This document shows, in pieces, positions 44,037 to 52,835 of a stretch of DNA of 64,000 bases. The stretch is from Dyadobacter sp. CY356. Lineage in GTDB: Bacteria; Bacteroidota; Bacteroidia; Cytophagales; Spirosomataceae. Location of the stretch: positions 97,944 to 161,943 of the forward strand of contig NZ_JAJTSZ010000013.1 in the NCBI RefSeq assembly GCF_021440195.1, read 5' to 3'. The notes below the pieces were generated by a model. The model saw only the letters and a program-made list of their open reading frames with translations. It had not been told where the DNA came from and ran no database searches. The position numbers and the translations under genes are program-made. Within the stretch, counting starts at the first letter, position 1. Each line of letters starts with the position of its first letter.

Positions 44037-47000
44037 TTAAAATTTAAACGCCACAGTTCCACCAAAATAGCGTGTAGGAGGCGTCTGGTTTAAGCTGTTA
44101 AGACCACCGCCGTTATTTCCTGCACCTGCACTGCTGTATTCAGGATCTGTATACAAGTTGTCTTTCGCCATCCATAGGAACAAGTTTCTTCCCTGAGCAC
44201 TGATGGTAACATCTTTAATGAAATTTGTTTTGCTCAATAGTGAAGAAGGCAGCGAATAAGAAAGGGAGATCTCTCTCAGTTTGATGAAATTACCGGAAGT
44301 AACATAGTTTGAAGTAACATTACGGTTGATACCATCAGACCAGAATCCGTTGTTTCCGTTTCCATTGGCGATAGAAATTGTTTTATTTTCTACATAACTT
44401 CCGTCAGCAGCCTGGTAAACCGAGTTTGGGAACACAAAACTTTCGCGGTTGTAAACAGCAGTTCTGTAACCTGTTCCTGACCAGTCCAATTCAGGGCCAA
44501 TACCATTGAACACTTTGTATCCGCCGCGGTATTCAAACAAAACAGAAAAACGAATTGATTTGTAGCTGATGTTTGCGTCCATACCCACACGGTTTTTTGG
44601 CGTTGCGTTACCAAGTACCTGAAGGTTTTCAGTTTGTGTAGGAAGTCCGGATGAAGAATTCACAATCACGCGGCCCTGTGGATCTCTTACATAATCATAA
44701 CCCATAATAACCGGGAACGACATACCTGCAACAGCCGATGATATAGCATTACCAGAAGTTGAAAGTGTCAAAGTTGGCAGGTCTGCGGAAATATAATTTA
44801 CTGTGTTTTTCAGATAAGTATAGTTTCCACCCACAGTCACATTCCAGTTTTCTGTTTGTACCGGCGTTACGTGTAGGCTTAATTCAAGTCCTTTACTTTG
44901 TGTCTGGCCCACGTTGGTAAGCAAATTGCTGAAACCTGTACTGTTTGACAAAGAAGTTGTTACTGTCTGGTTATTGGTTTTGGTGTTGTACCAGGTAACG
45001 TTGGTTGTAACGCGGTTGCTGAGAAGATTTAAATCAAAACCGAATTCATAACCTTTTGTAATTTCAGGTTTCAGATTATTTGATACCAGGGTATTACTTA
45101 ATGAATAACCGGCAAGGCTGCCATAAGGGAAACCATTGGCGGTACCATAACTCGTGTTACTGCTAAAAGTTGGCAAAAGCTGATACGCACCAAAGTTGTT
45201 AGGATCCGAGCCATTACCAAGGTTTACCTGCCCAACTTTCGACAAACCACCTCGCAATTTTAAATAGTTTATCACTTTACTTTCGCGGATCAGTGGAATT
45301 GCTTCATATGCATCAAATGCCAGTTCAGCAGATGGATAGAAGAAAGATCGGTTGTTTACAGCCAGTCTGGAATCCCAGTCGTTACGGCCCGTTGCGGTAA
45401 GGAAAAGGTAATCTTTAAAACCAACAGTTACTTTTCCATATGCACCCACCTGACGTGTTCTGAAATCTGCTTCGGAGTAAGTAGGTGAGCCGGTACCATT
45501 GCTCAGGTTATACAGATCTTTTACGACAAGACCGCTGATTCCGGTTACTAAATATTTAGCGTCGTTCTGTGTTAACTGGCCGCCTCCGATCACATTGAAG
45601 TTGAATGCGCCAACCGTTTTGTTAAATTGTGCCAGAACATCCGTTAAAAGCTGTGTCGTATTGTTGCTCGTTTCCGTCACAGAAGAAGGAATATCTGACT
45701 TCGAACTTGACTCCGTATTTTTCGCGTAGTCGGTATAGGTGAAGCCCTCAGTTGTATACTTATTGGTGTAGTATCTGCTGGAAATACCTTGGCGCGCGAT
45801 CAGATCCAAACCTTTGATGGGTGAAATTTTGATTTCAAGGTTACCAGTCAAATAATCGTTTTTGTCAATTTCACGATTGGTTTCAGCTACAAAATATGGG
45901 TTTAAATACCATGGGTTGTAAAATCCATTCGGATTGGCAAACTTATCAGTACGCCAGTTTTTGTATTTCGTAATGTCCACATTCGACGGCATATTCAACA
46001 TACTTGAATAAATAGATCCCGTCTGAGATGTGATGTCATAGCGGTTTGGAGCAAAAGAAGTACTGTAAGTCACATTCACGATTTTTCCAATTTTTCGTGA
46101 ACCGTTAACACGTATATTGGCACGATTGAATTTGTCGCCCGGCGTAGTTCCCTGCGTTTTAACAAACTGGCCTGATACATAAAGGCTGGATTTGTCGTCG
46201 CCGCTGGTTAGGGAAAAGTCAGTCTGGCTTGTAAGTCCGATATTCCAGAACTTGTTGTGCCCATCCTTGTAAGAATATGACGTAGAATCCTGACTTCCAT
46301 CTTCAAGCGGAGAGCCGATTGGCCTCACGACACCATCAAATGCTGGTCCGTAGGATTGGTTTTCCAAATAGCTATAAGTAGGAGAGCCCACGCCATTGAG
46401 TCCGTATGCAGATCCGCCCGCGCCAAATTTTTTCTGAATTTTTGGTAAAAAAGCAACTTGCTGGGCCTGAACTGTTTGTGATACGCTGATCTCGGTTCTT
46501 CCGTTTTTACCTCTTTTCGTGGTAATCAATACGGCACCATTAGATGCCTGCGAACCATAAAGCGCAGCCGCACCTGATCCATTAAGGATTACGACCTGGT
46601 CAACATCATTCGGGTTCAGGTTACTCAATACGTTTGACGGGACAATCACGTTGTCCAAAACAACAAGTGCCTGATTATTACCCGTTAAAGAACGTTGTCC
46701 ACGCAGAACCAGACGAAATTCCGGATTCACACCACTGCTTGTTCCGCTGATCTGGAAACCTGCTACTTTGCCCTGCAAACCGCTGGCAATATTAACAGCT
46801 TTACCGGCAGTCAGAACCTGGGAAGTCACCACCGAAGCGGCAGTACCCAGTTCCTTTGTCTTCGTCTGAAAACCTCCTGCTGTTGTGATGACAACTTCAC
46901 CCAATTGTTGAAAATCAGGTGCCAGACCAACGTCCACTACCGATTTGTTACCAACAACAAGTTCCTGCGTTTTAAAACCAATGAAAGAAAATGTCAGGCT

Positions 47001-47207
47001 GCCTCCCGCTGGTACACTGATTTTATAGGTACCTTTTGTATCAGTCGTTGTTCCTACACTTGTCCCTTTCAATACGACGTTAACACCGGGCAAATATGAC
47101 CCGTCCTCTCCGGATGTTACAGTACCTGTAACTTGTCTTTCCTGAGCCCACAGTAAAGATGAGCAGGAGCATACCAAGAGGATGCTCCACAGTAAAACTT
47201 TCTTCAT
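44037..47207 (-). CDS. SusC/RagA TonB-dependent transporter (pair 2)
   Basis: 1056 residues. Signal peptide (ends SLLWAQ), carboxypeptidase-like domain, EVVITTAGGFQTKTKELG, plug ending AALYGSQASNGAVLITTKRG, barrel ending RYFGGTVAFKF. Imports a ligand captured by the SusD at 42433. Unusual for this window: the nearest matching promoter is at 47584-47613, giving a leader of about 370 nt that carries a 38-codon ORF. Confidence 0.95.
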   Translation of the reverse strand: MKKVLLWSILLVCSCSSLLWAQERQVTGTVTSGEDGSYLPGVNVVLKGTSVGTTTDTKGTYKISVPAGGSLTFSFIGFKTQELVVGNKSVVDVGLAPDFQQLGEVVITTAGGFQTKTKELGTAASVVTSQVLTAGKAVNIASGLQGKVAGFQISGTSSGVNPEFRLVLRGQRSLTGNNQALVVLDNVIVPSNVLSNLNPNDVDQVVILNGSGAAALYGSQASNGAVLITTKRGKNGRTEISVSQTVQAQQVAFLPKIQKKFGAGGSAYGLNGVGSPTYSYLENQSYGPAFDGVVRPIGSPLEDGSQDSTSYSYKDGHNKFWNIGLTSQTDFSLTSGDDKSSLYVSGQFVKTQGTTPGDKFNRANIRVNGSRKIGKIVNVTYSTSFAPNRYDITSQTGSIYSSMLNMPSNVDITKYKNWRTDKFANPNGFYNPWYLNPYFVAETNREIDKNDYLTGNLEIKISPIKGLDLIARQGISSRYYTNKYTTEGFTYTDYAKNTESSSKSDIPSSVTETSNNTTQLLTDVLAQFNKTVGAFNFNVIGGGQLTQNDAKYLVTGISGLVVKDLYNLSNGTGSPTYSEADFRTRQVGAYGKVTVGFKDYLFLTATGRNDWDSRLAVNNRSFFYPSAELAFDAYEAIPLIRESKVINYLKLRGGLSKVGQVNLGNGSDPNNFGAYQLLPTFSSNTSYGTANGFPYGSLAGYSLSNTLVSNNLKPEITKGYEFGFDLNLLSNRVTTNVTWYNTKTNNQTVTTSLSNSTGFSNLLTNVGQTQSKGLELSLHVTPVQTENWNVTVGGNYTYLKNTVNYISADLPTLTLSTSGNAISSAVAGMSFPVIMGYDYVRDPQGRVIVNSSSGLPTQTENLQVLGNATPKNRVGMDANISYKSIRFSVLFEYRGGYKVFNGIGPELDWSGTGYRTAVYNRESFVFPNSVYQAADGSYVENKTISIANGNGNNGFWSDGINRNVTSNYVTSGNFIKLREISLSYSLPSSLLSKTNFIKDVTISAQGRNLFLWMAKDNLYTDPEYSSAGAGNNGGGLNSLNQTPPTRYFGGTVAFKF

Positions 47208-47422
47208 TTATAAATTTAAGTTAGGTTGGAAATACAAAATCATTGGTAAAAGGTATTGTAAAACGGCCTTGACAGATAAGCTCGTGCTCAATCTGAAATA
47301 AAGAAATAACACAATTTAAAAGTCCATCTCTAATTTCCTGATTAACCAAACTAAAACGGTTTAGTTTTTAGGTAAAAAAATATTGTAACAGGAAGGGAAT
47401 TACGAGGAAGGGGAAAGCCGGT

Positions 47423-47539
47423 TTAAATTCTTAAACGCTGTTCCTTACCGCAATGATTGCGTGGAGCACCCCTAAGTTGCAGATGGATCTGTGCATACTG
47501 GCACAAGACATCCATTGAAGAAAGTATAATTTTTGTCAT
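47423..47539 (-). CDS. 38-codon leader ORF upstream of susC pair 2
   Basis: ATG 47539 to TAA 47423: begins MTKIILSSMDVLCQYAQ and continues HLQLRGAPRNHCG. It lies within the predicted long 5' leader of susC. Its own codons include a hairpin (ATGGAT 47483-47488 with ATCCAT 47510-47515, and GTGC/GCAC). No homology is known to me. It may be a regulatory leader peptide or a chance ORF. Confidence 0.4.
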   Translation of the reverse strand: MTKIILSSMDVLCQYAQIHLQLRGAPRNHCGKEQRLRI

Positions 47540-47583
47540 TGTTGAGTATAGGTAGATAGCTTACTTTTTGTGTCTTAACGTTA

Positions 47584-47613
47584 CAAAAGTATGGATTGTT
47601 TTAACCTACACAA
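47584..47613 (-). promoter_or_regulatory. Bacteroidota promoter of susC pair 2
   Basis: The minus strand has TTG (47613-47611), 19 nt, TACTTTTG (47591-47584), and 12 nt of identical spacer (GGTTAAAACAAT) with the pair 1 promoter. Transcription would start near 47577, about 370 nt before susC. Confidence 0.78.
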
Positions 47614-47889
47614 GGTTTTTTTTGAATATGTCAAAATATACTTTGGCATAATGTTATTTTGACTGCAATTATTTCATTAAAAGTTGTCTTTTAGCAATAT
47701 GTATCTGACATTTCGAATTTTAAAGTTAATACAATTAAAACATTTTTAAATTGAATATTTTCAATACTGGCGGTAACGTACTTTTATATATGATTGAAAG
47801 CATCACTTGATTAATATTGCAATTTGTTATAAGAACTGATTCAATTGTTGCTGATTTTTAAAATATTGGGCGAAATATTGATGATTTGG

Positions 47890-47904
47890 TATAATCTACG
47901 TTTA
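47890..47904 (-). promoter_or_regulatory. Shared 15-mer upstream of susC pair 2
   Basis: TAAACGTAGATTATA, identical to 41271-41285 and about 277 bp upstream of the pair 2 promoter. The surrounding 47652-48051 is AT-rich with no gene seen. Confidence 0.45.
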
Positions 47905-48051
47905 TGGATATAGGTTGTAAAGTAATTGTTAACCATAACATCGTTTATAGTTACATTTTGAGGACTAAAACGGAATTTTATTTGGTTCGCATAGCATTGA
48001 TAAAATATTTTACTTATTTCTTATTTCATAGATAATTTTCCGGGTTAGTAT

Positions 48052-48099
48052 AAAAACAAACGAGTTGCCTCGTCATTTGGAAGCAACTCGTTTGTTTTT
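48052..48099 (-). terminator. Terminator of the third susCD operon
   Basis: AAAAACAAACGAGTTGC (48052-48068) pairs with GCAACTCGTTTGTTTTT (48083-48099), 17 bp perfect; A tract on the plus side gives Ts on the minus strand. It is 20 bp past the susD stop. Confidence 0.9.
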
Positions 48100-48119
48100 G
48101 CTCAATTCTTTGAATAATA

Positions 48120-49502
48120 CTACTTATCCCACCAAACCGGCGTGTAAATATCACTCACCACAGTTGCATTCGGATTGTTAACCCGTTCGTCCTGTGAAGT
48201 TGGTAAGCGTAGCGGGATCTGCTGTTTTGATGAATTCGGATTTGCTGTAAGTTTTGGAAAACCTGTTCTGCGGAAATCATTATATGGTTCAATCTGTGTG
48301 AAAAGCGCAACGTATTTCTGAGTTATCAGTTTCTCCAAGGTCAAAGACGAGGCAGTTTCAGAGGCAGTTGTTTTGGCAAAATCAGCTGAGATGGTGCTTC
48401 CCGTTACACGTTTAACAGATGAAGTAACGGCAATGTTGTAAGCTGCCGCAGCCTCTGCCGTTTTGCCTAATCTTAACTGCGCTTCTGCCTGGATAAATTT
48501 AGCTTCCGTATAGGTAGCCAATGGAATCGGCGAATCAGCAGAAGCAATGGCTGGTCCCGGATCCGAAGTAGTAGTCTGGTCCTGATCATCCACAGGTGTG
48601 CCTGAATACTTTCCGTCTTCATCAAGCGTAGCAAAAAATGGCAAACGGGGATCTTTGGTTGTCGCCATAAAATCAATAAAAAATTTACCCATTTTCAGGT
48701 AATTTGTACGGTTGTTATAGTAATCGTACCACTGATTGTAGGTATTTCCGGTATTGTAAAACATTGCATTCATGTCACTGGCAGACGAATCTACTTTGGC
48801 AAGATATTCCAATGCTTTTGTGGCACTTCCGGAAGGATCACTCTGGCTCAAACGGTTTGCATAACGCGACTTGATGATATAGGCTGCATTAATCCAGTTT
48901 TTGGTATTACCTCCAAAAATCAGATCGTCCGCGCCGGGAATAAATTTATTGGCTGTTGGCGCTGTGCTTAGCGCGACAATCGCTTCATCAAGCAATGTCT
49001 GGATGCTTTTAATCACATCTTCCTGTTTGTCATATTTTGGATTAAAGTTTCCGGAAAGTGCTTTAATGGCTTCCGTATAAGGGACATCACCCCAAAGATC
49101 CGTTGCTACGCCAATATTCAATGCAGTTAGAATTTTCGCCATACCTGCATAATAAGGATTTTCAGCGCCGTAATCATTGATCAGTGTAAGTGTGTTATTT
49201 AATGAACCATTATACAAATTGGCCCATTCGTTGGTTACATCCGCTTCTGTAATGGTGTAATTTGCAAAAGCCTGTGTCTGCGAGCCTTCAGAAGTTCCGG
49301 CAGTTTGCTGGACCAGCATACTTGAAACACGGCCGAGCTGTCCGCCATAAGCTGCAAAAGTTGAAACCTCCGCGCCCGTCAGAAGCGAAGCGGCCGTTAC
49401 CGTTTCCGGATCGTTTGGATTAACGCCGTATTCATCAAATTTATCTTTGCACGACGTTGCGGCAACGGTCAGGGCAAGAAATGTTATTAATATCTTTTTC
49501 AT
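48120..49502 (-). CDS. SusD/RagB-family surface lipoprotein (pair 3)
   Basis: 460 residues; lipobox TVAATSC (Cys18). SusD-like_2 style: YGVNPNDPETVTAASLL near the N terminus, IALFTQIEPYNDFRRTGFP-type C terminus (FRRTGFPKL, RLPTSQDE). Follows its SusC by 24 bp. Together with the divergent M20 hydrolase it may handle peptides or acyl-amino acids; this is only inferred from gene order. Confidence 0.88.
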   Translation of the reverse strand: MKKILITFLALTVAATSCKDKFDEYGVNPNDPETVTAASLLTGAEVSTFAAYGGQLGRVSSMLVQQTAGTSEGSQTQAFANYTITEADVTNEWANLYNGSLNNTLTLINDYGAENPYYAGMAKILTALNIGVATDLWGDVPYTEAIKALSGNFNPKYDKQEDVIKSIQTLLDEAIVALSTAPTANKFIPGADDLIFGGNTKNWINAAYIIKSRYANRLSQSDPSGSATKALEYLAKVDSSASDMNAMFYNTGNTYNQWYDYYNNRTNYLKMGKFFIDFMATTKDPRLPFFATLDEDGKYSGTPVDDQDQTTTSDPGPAIASADSPIPLATYTEAKFIQAEAQLRLGKTAEAAAAYNIAVTSSVKRVTGSTISADFAKTTASETASSLTLEKLITQKYVALFTQIEPYNDFRRTGFPKLTANPNSSKQQIPLRLPTSQDERVNNPNATVVSDIYTPVWWDK

Positions 49503-49526
49503 AATAGTTACAATGCTTTGTGGAAA

Positions 49527-52500
49527 TTAAAATCCGATGTTTACGCCGAAAATATAAGATTTGCTACCTGGGTTATTGAAGTAATCAAAGCCCTGCAAGT
49601 TGGAACCGGCACCCGTTAAGCTCGTTTCCGGATCTACACCTTTGTAGTTTGTATTGAGGTATAAATTGCGGCTTGTGAAAGAGACATCAACATAATTGAC
49701 ATATTTCTTGAATTTGAAACGGTAGCTCAAACCCACTTCACGCAAACGGAACCAGTTAACGTTTTCCACAAATTGTTCTGCCGCCGCACCGCCATCACCA
49801 ACATAACTGCTGAAATAACTCAGTGCTGTAATTTCTTTTGTATTGGCTTCACCGCTTGCGGTAACACCTGGTATGACGTAAGTTCTCTCACGGTCAGCAG
49901 ATTCTTTGGTCACACCGATACGGTTCAGACGTGCATAGGTTCCATTCCAGATTGCTCCGCCATGTCTGACATCGATCAGGGCAGTGAGGCTTATGCCGCG
50001 GTAAGTAAATGTGTTGCGTAAATTGCTAAGCCATTTTGGATATGGATTTCCAATATTTCCCTGCGCAGCTTGTTGTAATGGAATTCCGTTTGAACCAATA
50101 ATCAGATCTCCCTTGTCATTGCGCTGCCATTTTGTACCATAAAGCACACCCAGCGGTTCTCCAACAATGGCATAACCGCCTATACCTGTGAACGCATTTT
50201 CAAGACTTAATTCCTGTACGCCTTCGGCCAGTTTTAAAACTTTGCTTACGTTTTTAGACCAGTTTAAACTGATATCCCAGCTGAAATTCTGCGTTTTTAC
50301 TGCATTGGCAGAGATCATTACTTCCACACCGCGGTTGCGCAACTGGCCTGAGTTGGTATATTCTGCTGTAAAACCTGATGCGGGTGCCGTGGGTCTGTCC
50401 AGTAAAATATCCTCCGTTTTCTGGTTGTAAACCGTAAGATCCAAATCAAAACGTTGTTTCAGAAATTTCATATTCAACCCGATTTCATTCCCGATCACAC
50501 GTTCCGGTTTAAGATTCTTATTTCCAACAATCTGGTTGTAGTAAGAGTAACCGTTAACGCCGTTATAAGGGAAGCTCAAACCGTTTGTAAATCCGTCGGT
50601 AAAAGATGGTTTACCAAAATAAGTCTGATTTCTGTAAGCGGATGGGGATATACCGGCTTCTGAATATGCGTAGCGTAACTTTCCAAAACTGACAATATCT
50701 GAACTGAACAATTCACTGAAAACCCAGGAAACGTTTGCCGATGGGTAAAAGAAATTGTTTTTGCTTTTCCCGAAAGTTGAAGACCATTCATTTCTTCCGG
50801 TAAGCGATACATAAAACTGACTTGCATAATCAAAATCCAGCTGTCCGAATACCGCCGTGGTAAACTTCCGCTGCGTATCGTTGGAAGCATAAAGTTCAGA
50901 AGCATTTCCAAGATTATAGAAATTCTGAACGGTCAGGTTCCGGCCTCTTTGGAAATTATCGTAGAAATTGGCAGAGGTAACATTGTGACCTACTGTATAA
51001 TTGATACCAAATTTGTCGGAAGCTTTTACTTCTCCACGGAAAATCAAATCCCCGTAAATATCACGACTATTCACATTATCAAAATTAACCTGGCCATAAC
51101 CAACCGAGTTGTCATCACCATTCGAGCTGATCGCATAAATCTGCTGGCGACGGTCGGAGTATGAATCGACGCCCAGTTTATAGGTTACGTCAAAATATTT
51201 ATTGTGGTGATAGTTCAAATAGATATTTCCTAAAACACGGTTGATTTCGTCTCTGAAAGGATTTTCATAAGCTGAATACAAAGGATTGTCATAAGCAGAG
51301 AAATAGGTCCTGTTGTAACCATTATCATATTTATATTGCCTGATATCAAAAGAAGCCGGCGTCCGTAAAAGGCTTAGCATGGTTCCTGCCACATTACTTC
51401 CGTTCTGGGATTTGATCCCGCCCGAATTGATATAGTTCACAGTTCCACCCACCTTGAAATTATCAGTCAGATAACTGTCCGCAGTCAAACGGACTGAGTT
51501 TCTCTTATAATCCGTGTTTGGAATAATACCGTTTTGTGTCAGATTTCCCAGAGACAAACGGAAAGACGACTTATCGTTCCCGCCGGAAAGTGTTACGTTA
51601 GTATTATGAGAAACGGCGGTTTTAAAGAAGTTACCAGGATTGTCGTATGCTTTCAAAGATGGATCGGAAGAGATTTTTGGTCCCCAGCTGCTGGCTGTTC
51701 CCAAAGAAACGTCATCATCGGTCCCATGTCTTAAATCCGGCCCTGGATCTGCTGTTAAGTAATTGCCACCTGTTCCCTGTGCATATTCTTTTTGCAGCTC
51801 AGGTAATTTGTTGACGTCTGAAAGTTCAAGACGATAGTTAACTGTCACGCCTATACCTTTTTGTTTTTTGCCTCTTTTGGTAGTATACAGAATGGCGCCA
51901 TTTCCGGCGCGGGCTCCGTAAAGGGCAGAAGCGGCCGGTCCTTTCAAAATGGTGACAGATTCAATATCATCAGGATTGATATCCAGTGCCCGGTTTGAGT
52001 TATTTACACCACCCAAATTGGCATTGAATGGATAATCGCCTGCCGAAGAAGTGACAGTTTCGTTGTTGATAGGAACACCATCCACGACGATAAGAGGCTG
52101 CTGCTCACCGGTAAATGTTGCAGGACCTCGTAAAACAATTTTACTGGAAGCACCCGGCAAACCAGATGAGCCTGTAACAATAACCCCGGCAGTTTTACCG
52201 GCCAGGCTTTGTACAATATTGGCTTCTCCGGATTTGGCAAGCTGGTCGCCATTCAAATCTGAAACTGCGTATCCAAGTGACCGTTTTTCCCGGACAGCGC
52301 CCAAAGCTGTCACGACAACTTCGCTCAATTGGTTAGGCCCGGCGGCTAGTATTACATTGATAACAGACTGGTTGCCGACAACCACTTCCTTTGATCCGAA
52401 ACCTATAAAACTGAATATCAATGTAGCGCCCTGGCTCACCTGTATGCTGTAATTCCCCTGGACGTCGGTCGTTGTGCCGTTTGTTGTTGATCTGACAGCA

Positions 52501-52628
52501 ATATTAACTCCCGGCAGTGTGGAGCCGTCGTCTGCTGTAACCCTTCCGGTTACGGTGACATTCTGGGCATAAAGCTGATGGCTAAGCAGCAGTGAAATAC
52601 CCAATAGTGATAATAGAAACTTCCTCAT
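49527..52628 (-). CDS. SusC/RagA TonB-dependent transporter (pair 3)
   Basis: 1033 residues. Signal peptide (ends HQLYAQ), carboxypeptidase-like domain, EVVVTALGAVREKRSLGYA, plug ending ASALYGARAGNGAILYTTKRG, barrel ending YIFGVNIGF. Imports ligand delivered by the SusD at 48120. Promoter at 52674-52703; divergent from the M20 amidohydrolase gene with 207 bp between starts. Confidence 0.95.
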   Translation of the reverse strand: MRKFLLSLLGISLLLSHQLYAQNVTVTGRVTADDGSTLPGVNIAVRSTTNGTTTDVQGNYSIQVSQGATLIFSFIGFGSKEVVVGNQSVINVILAAGPNQLSEVVVTALGAVREKRSLGYAVSDLNGDQLAKSGEANIVQSLAGKTAGVIVTGSSGLPGASSKIVLRGPATFTGEQQPLIVVDGVPINNETVTSSAGDYPFNANLGGVNNSNRALDINPDDIESVTILKGPAASALYGARAGNGAILYTTKRGKKQKGIGVTVNYRLELSDVNKLPELQKEYAQGTGGNYLTADPGPDLRHGTDDDVSLGTASSWGPKISSDPSLKAYDNPGNFFKTAVSHNTNVTLSGGNDKSSFRLSLGNLTQNGIIPNTDYKRNSVRLTADSYLTDNFKVGGTVNYINSGGIKSQNGSNVAGTMLSLLRTPASFDIRQYKYDNGYNRTYFSAYDNPLYSAYENPFRDEINRVLGNIYLNYHHNKYFDVTYKLGVDSYSDRRQQIYAISSNGDDNSVGYGQVNFDNVNSRDIYGDLIFRGEVKASDKFGINYTVGHNVTSANFYDNFQRGRNLTVQNFYNLGNASELYASNDTQRKFTTAVFGQLDFDYASQFYVSLTGRNEWSSTFGKSKNNFFYPSANVSWVFSELFSSDIVSFGKLRYAYSEAGISPSAYRNQTYFGKPSFTDGFTNGLSFPYNGVNGYSYYNQIVGNKNLKPERVIGNEIGLNMKFLKQRFDLDLTVYNQKTEDILLDRPTAPASGFTAEYTNSGQLRNRGVEVMISANAVKTQNFSWDISLNWSKNVSKVLKLAEGVQELSLENAFTGIGGYAIVGEPLGVLYGTKWQRNDKGDLIIGSNGIPLQQAAQGNIGNPYPKWLSNLRNTFTYRGISLTALIDVRHGGAIWNGTYARLNRIGVTKESADRERTYVIPGVTASGEANTKEITALSYFSSYVGDGGAAAEQFVENVNWFRLREVGLSYRFKFKKYVNYVDVSFTSRNLYLNTNYKGVDPETSLTGAGSNLQGFDYFNNPGSKSYIFGVNIGF

Positions 52629-52673
52629 ACAGTAACGATTAAGATTGTGCTAAAATGAAAATAACTTTTGTTA

Positions 52674-52703
52674 CAAAAATAATATTTACTTTATCTATTA
52701 CAA
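52674..52703 (-). promoter_or_regulatory. Bacteroidota promoter of susC pair 3
   Basis: The minus strand has TTG (52703-52701), 19 nt, TATTTTTG (52681-52674). Leader about 39 nt. The spacer sequence differs from the other two and the TGCCAAAGTA upstream box is absent, so its regulation is probably different. Confidence 0.75.
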
Positions 52704-52835
52704 CGTATAAGGGTGTTTTCTCCGAAATAAGATTTGTGCTCGTTCGATCTGATCAAATCGGAAAAATCATAATTTCTGATTACTTTGGATGAGTAAAGAA
52801 TTATTTCTACCTAATTTATAAACGTCACTCTTATT

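Noticed and set aside
47208..47300. Promoter close to susC pair 2
   Set aside because: CAAAATCA on the plus strand (TGATTTTG) breaks the invariant TA and has no TTG at the right spacing.
52781..52790. TACTTTGG-type box before the M20 gene as a copy of the susC upstream box
   Set aside because: Position relative to the susC pair 3 promoter differs by more than 50 bp and only 8 bases match.
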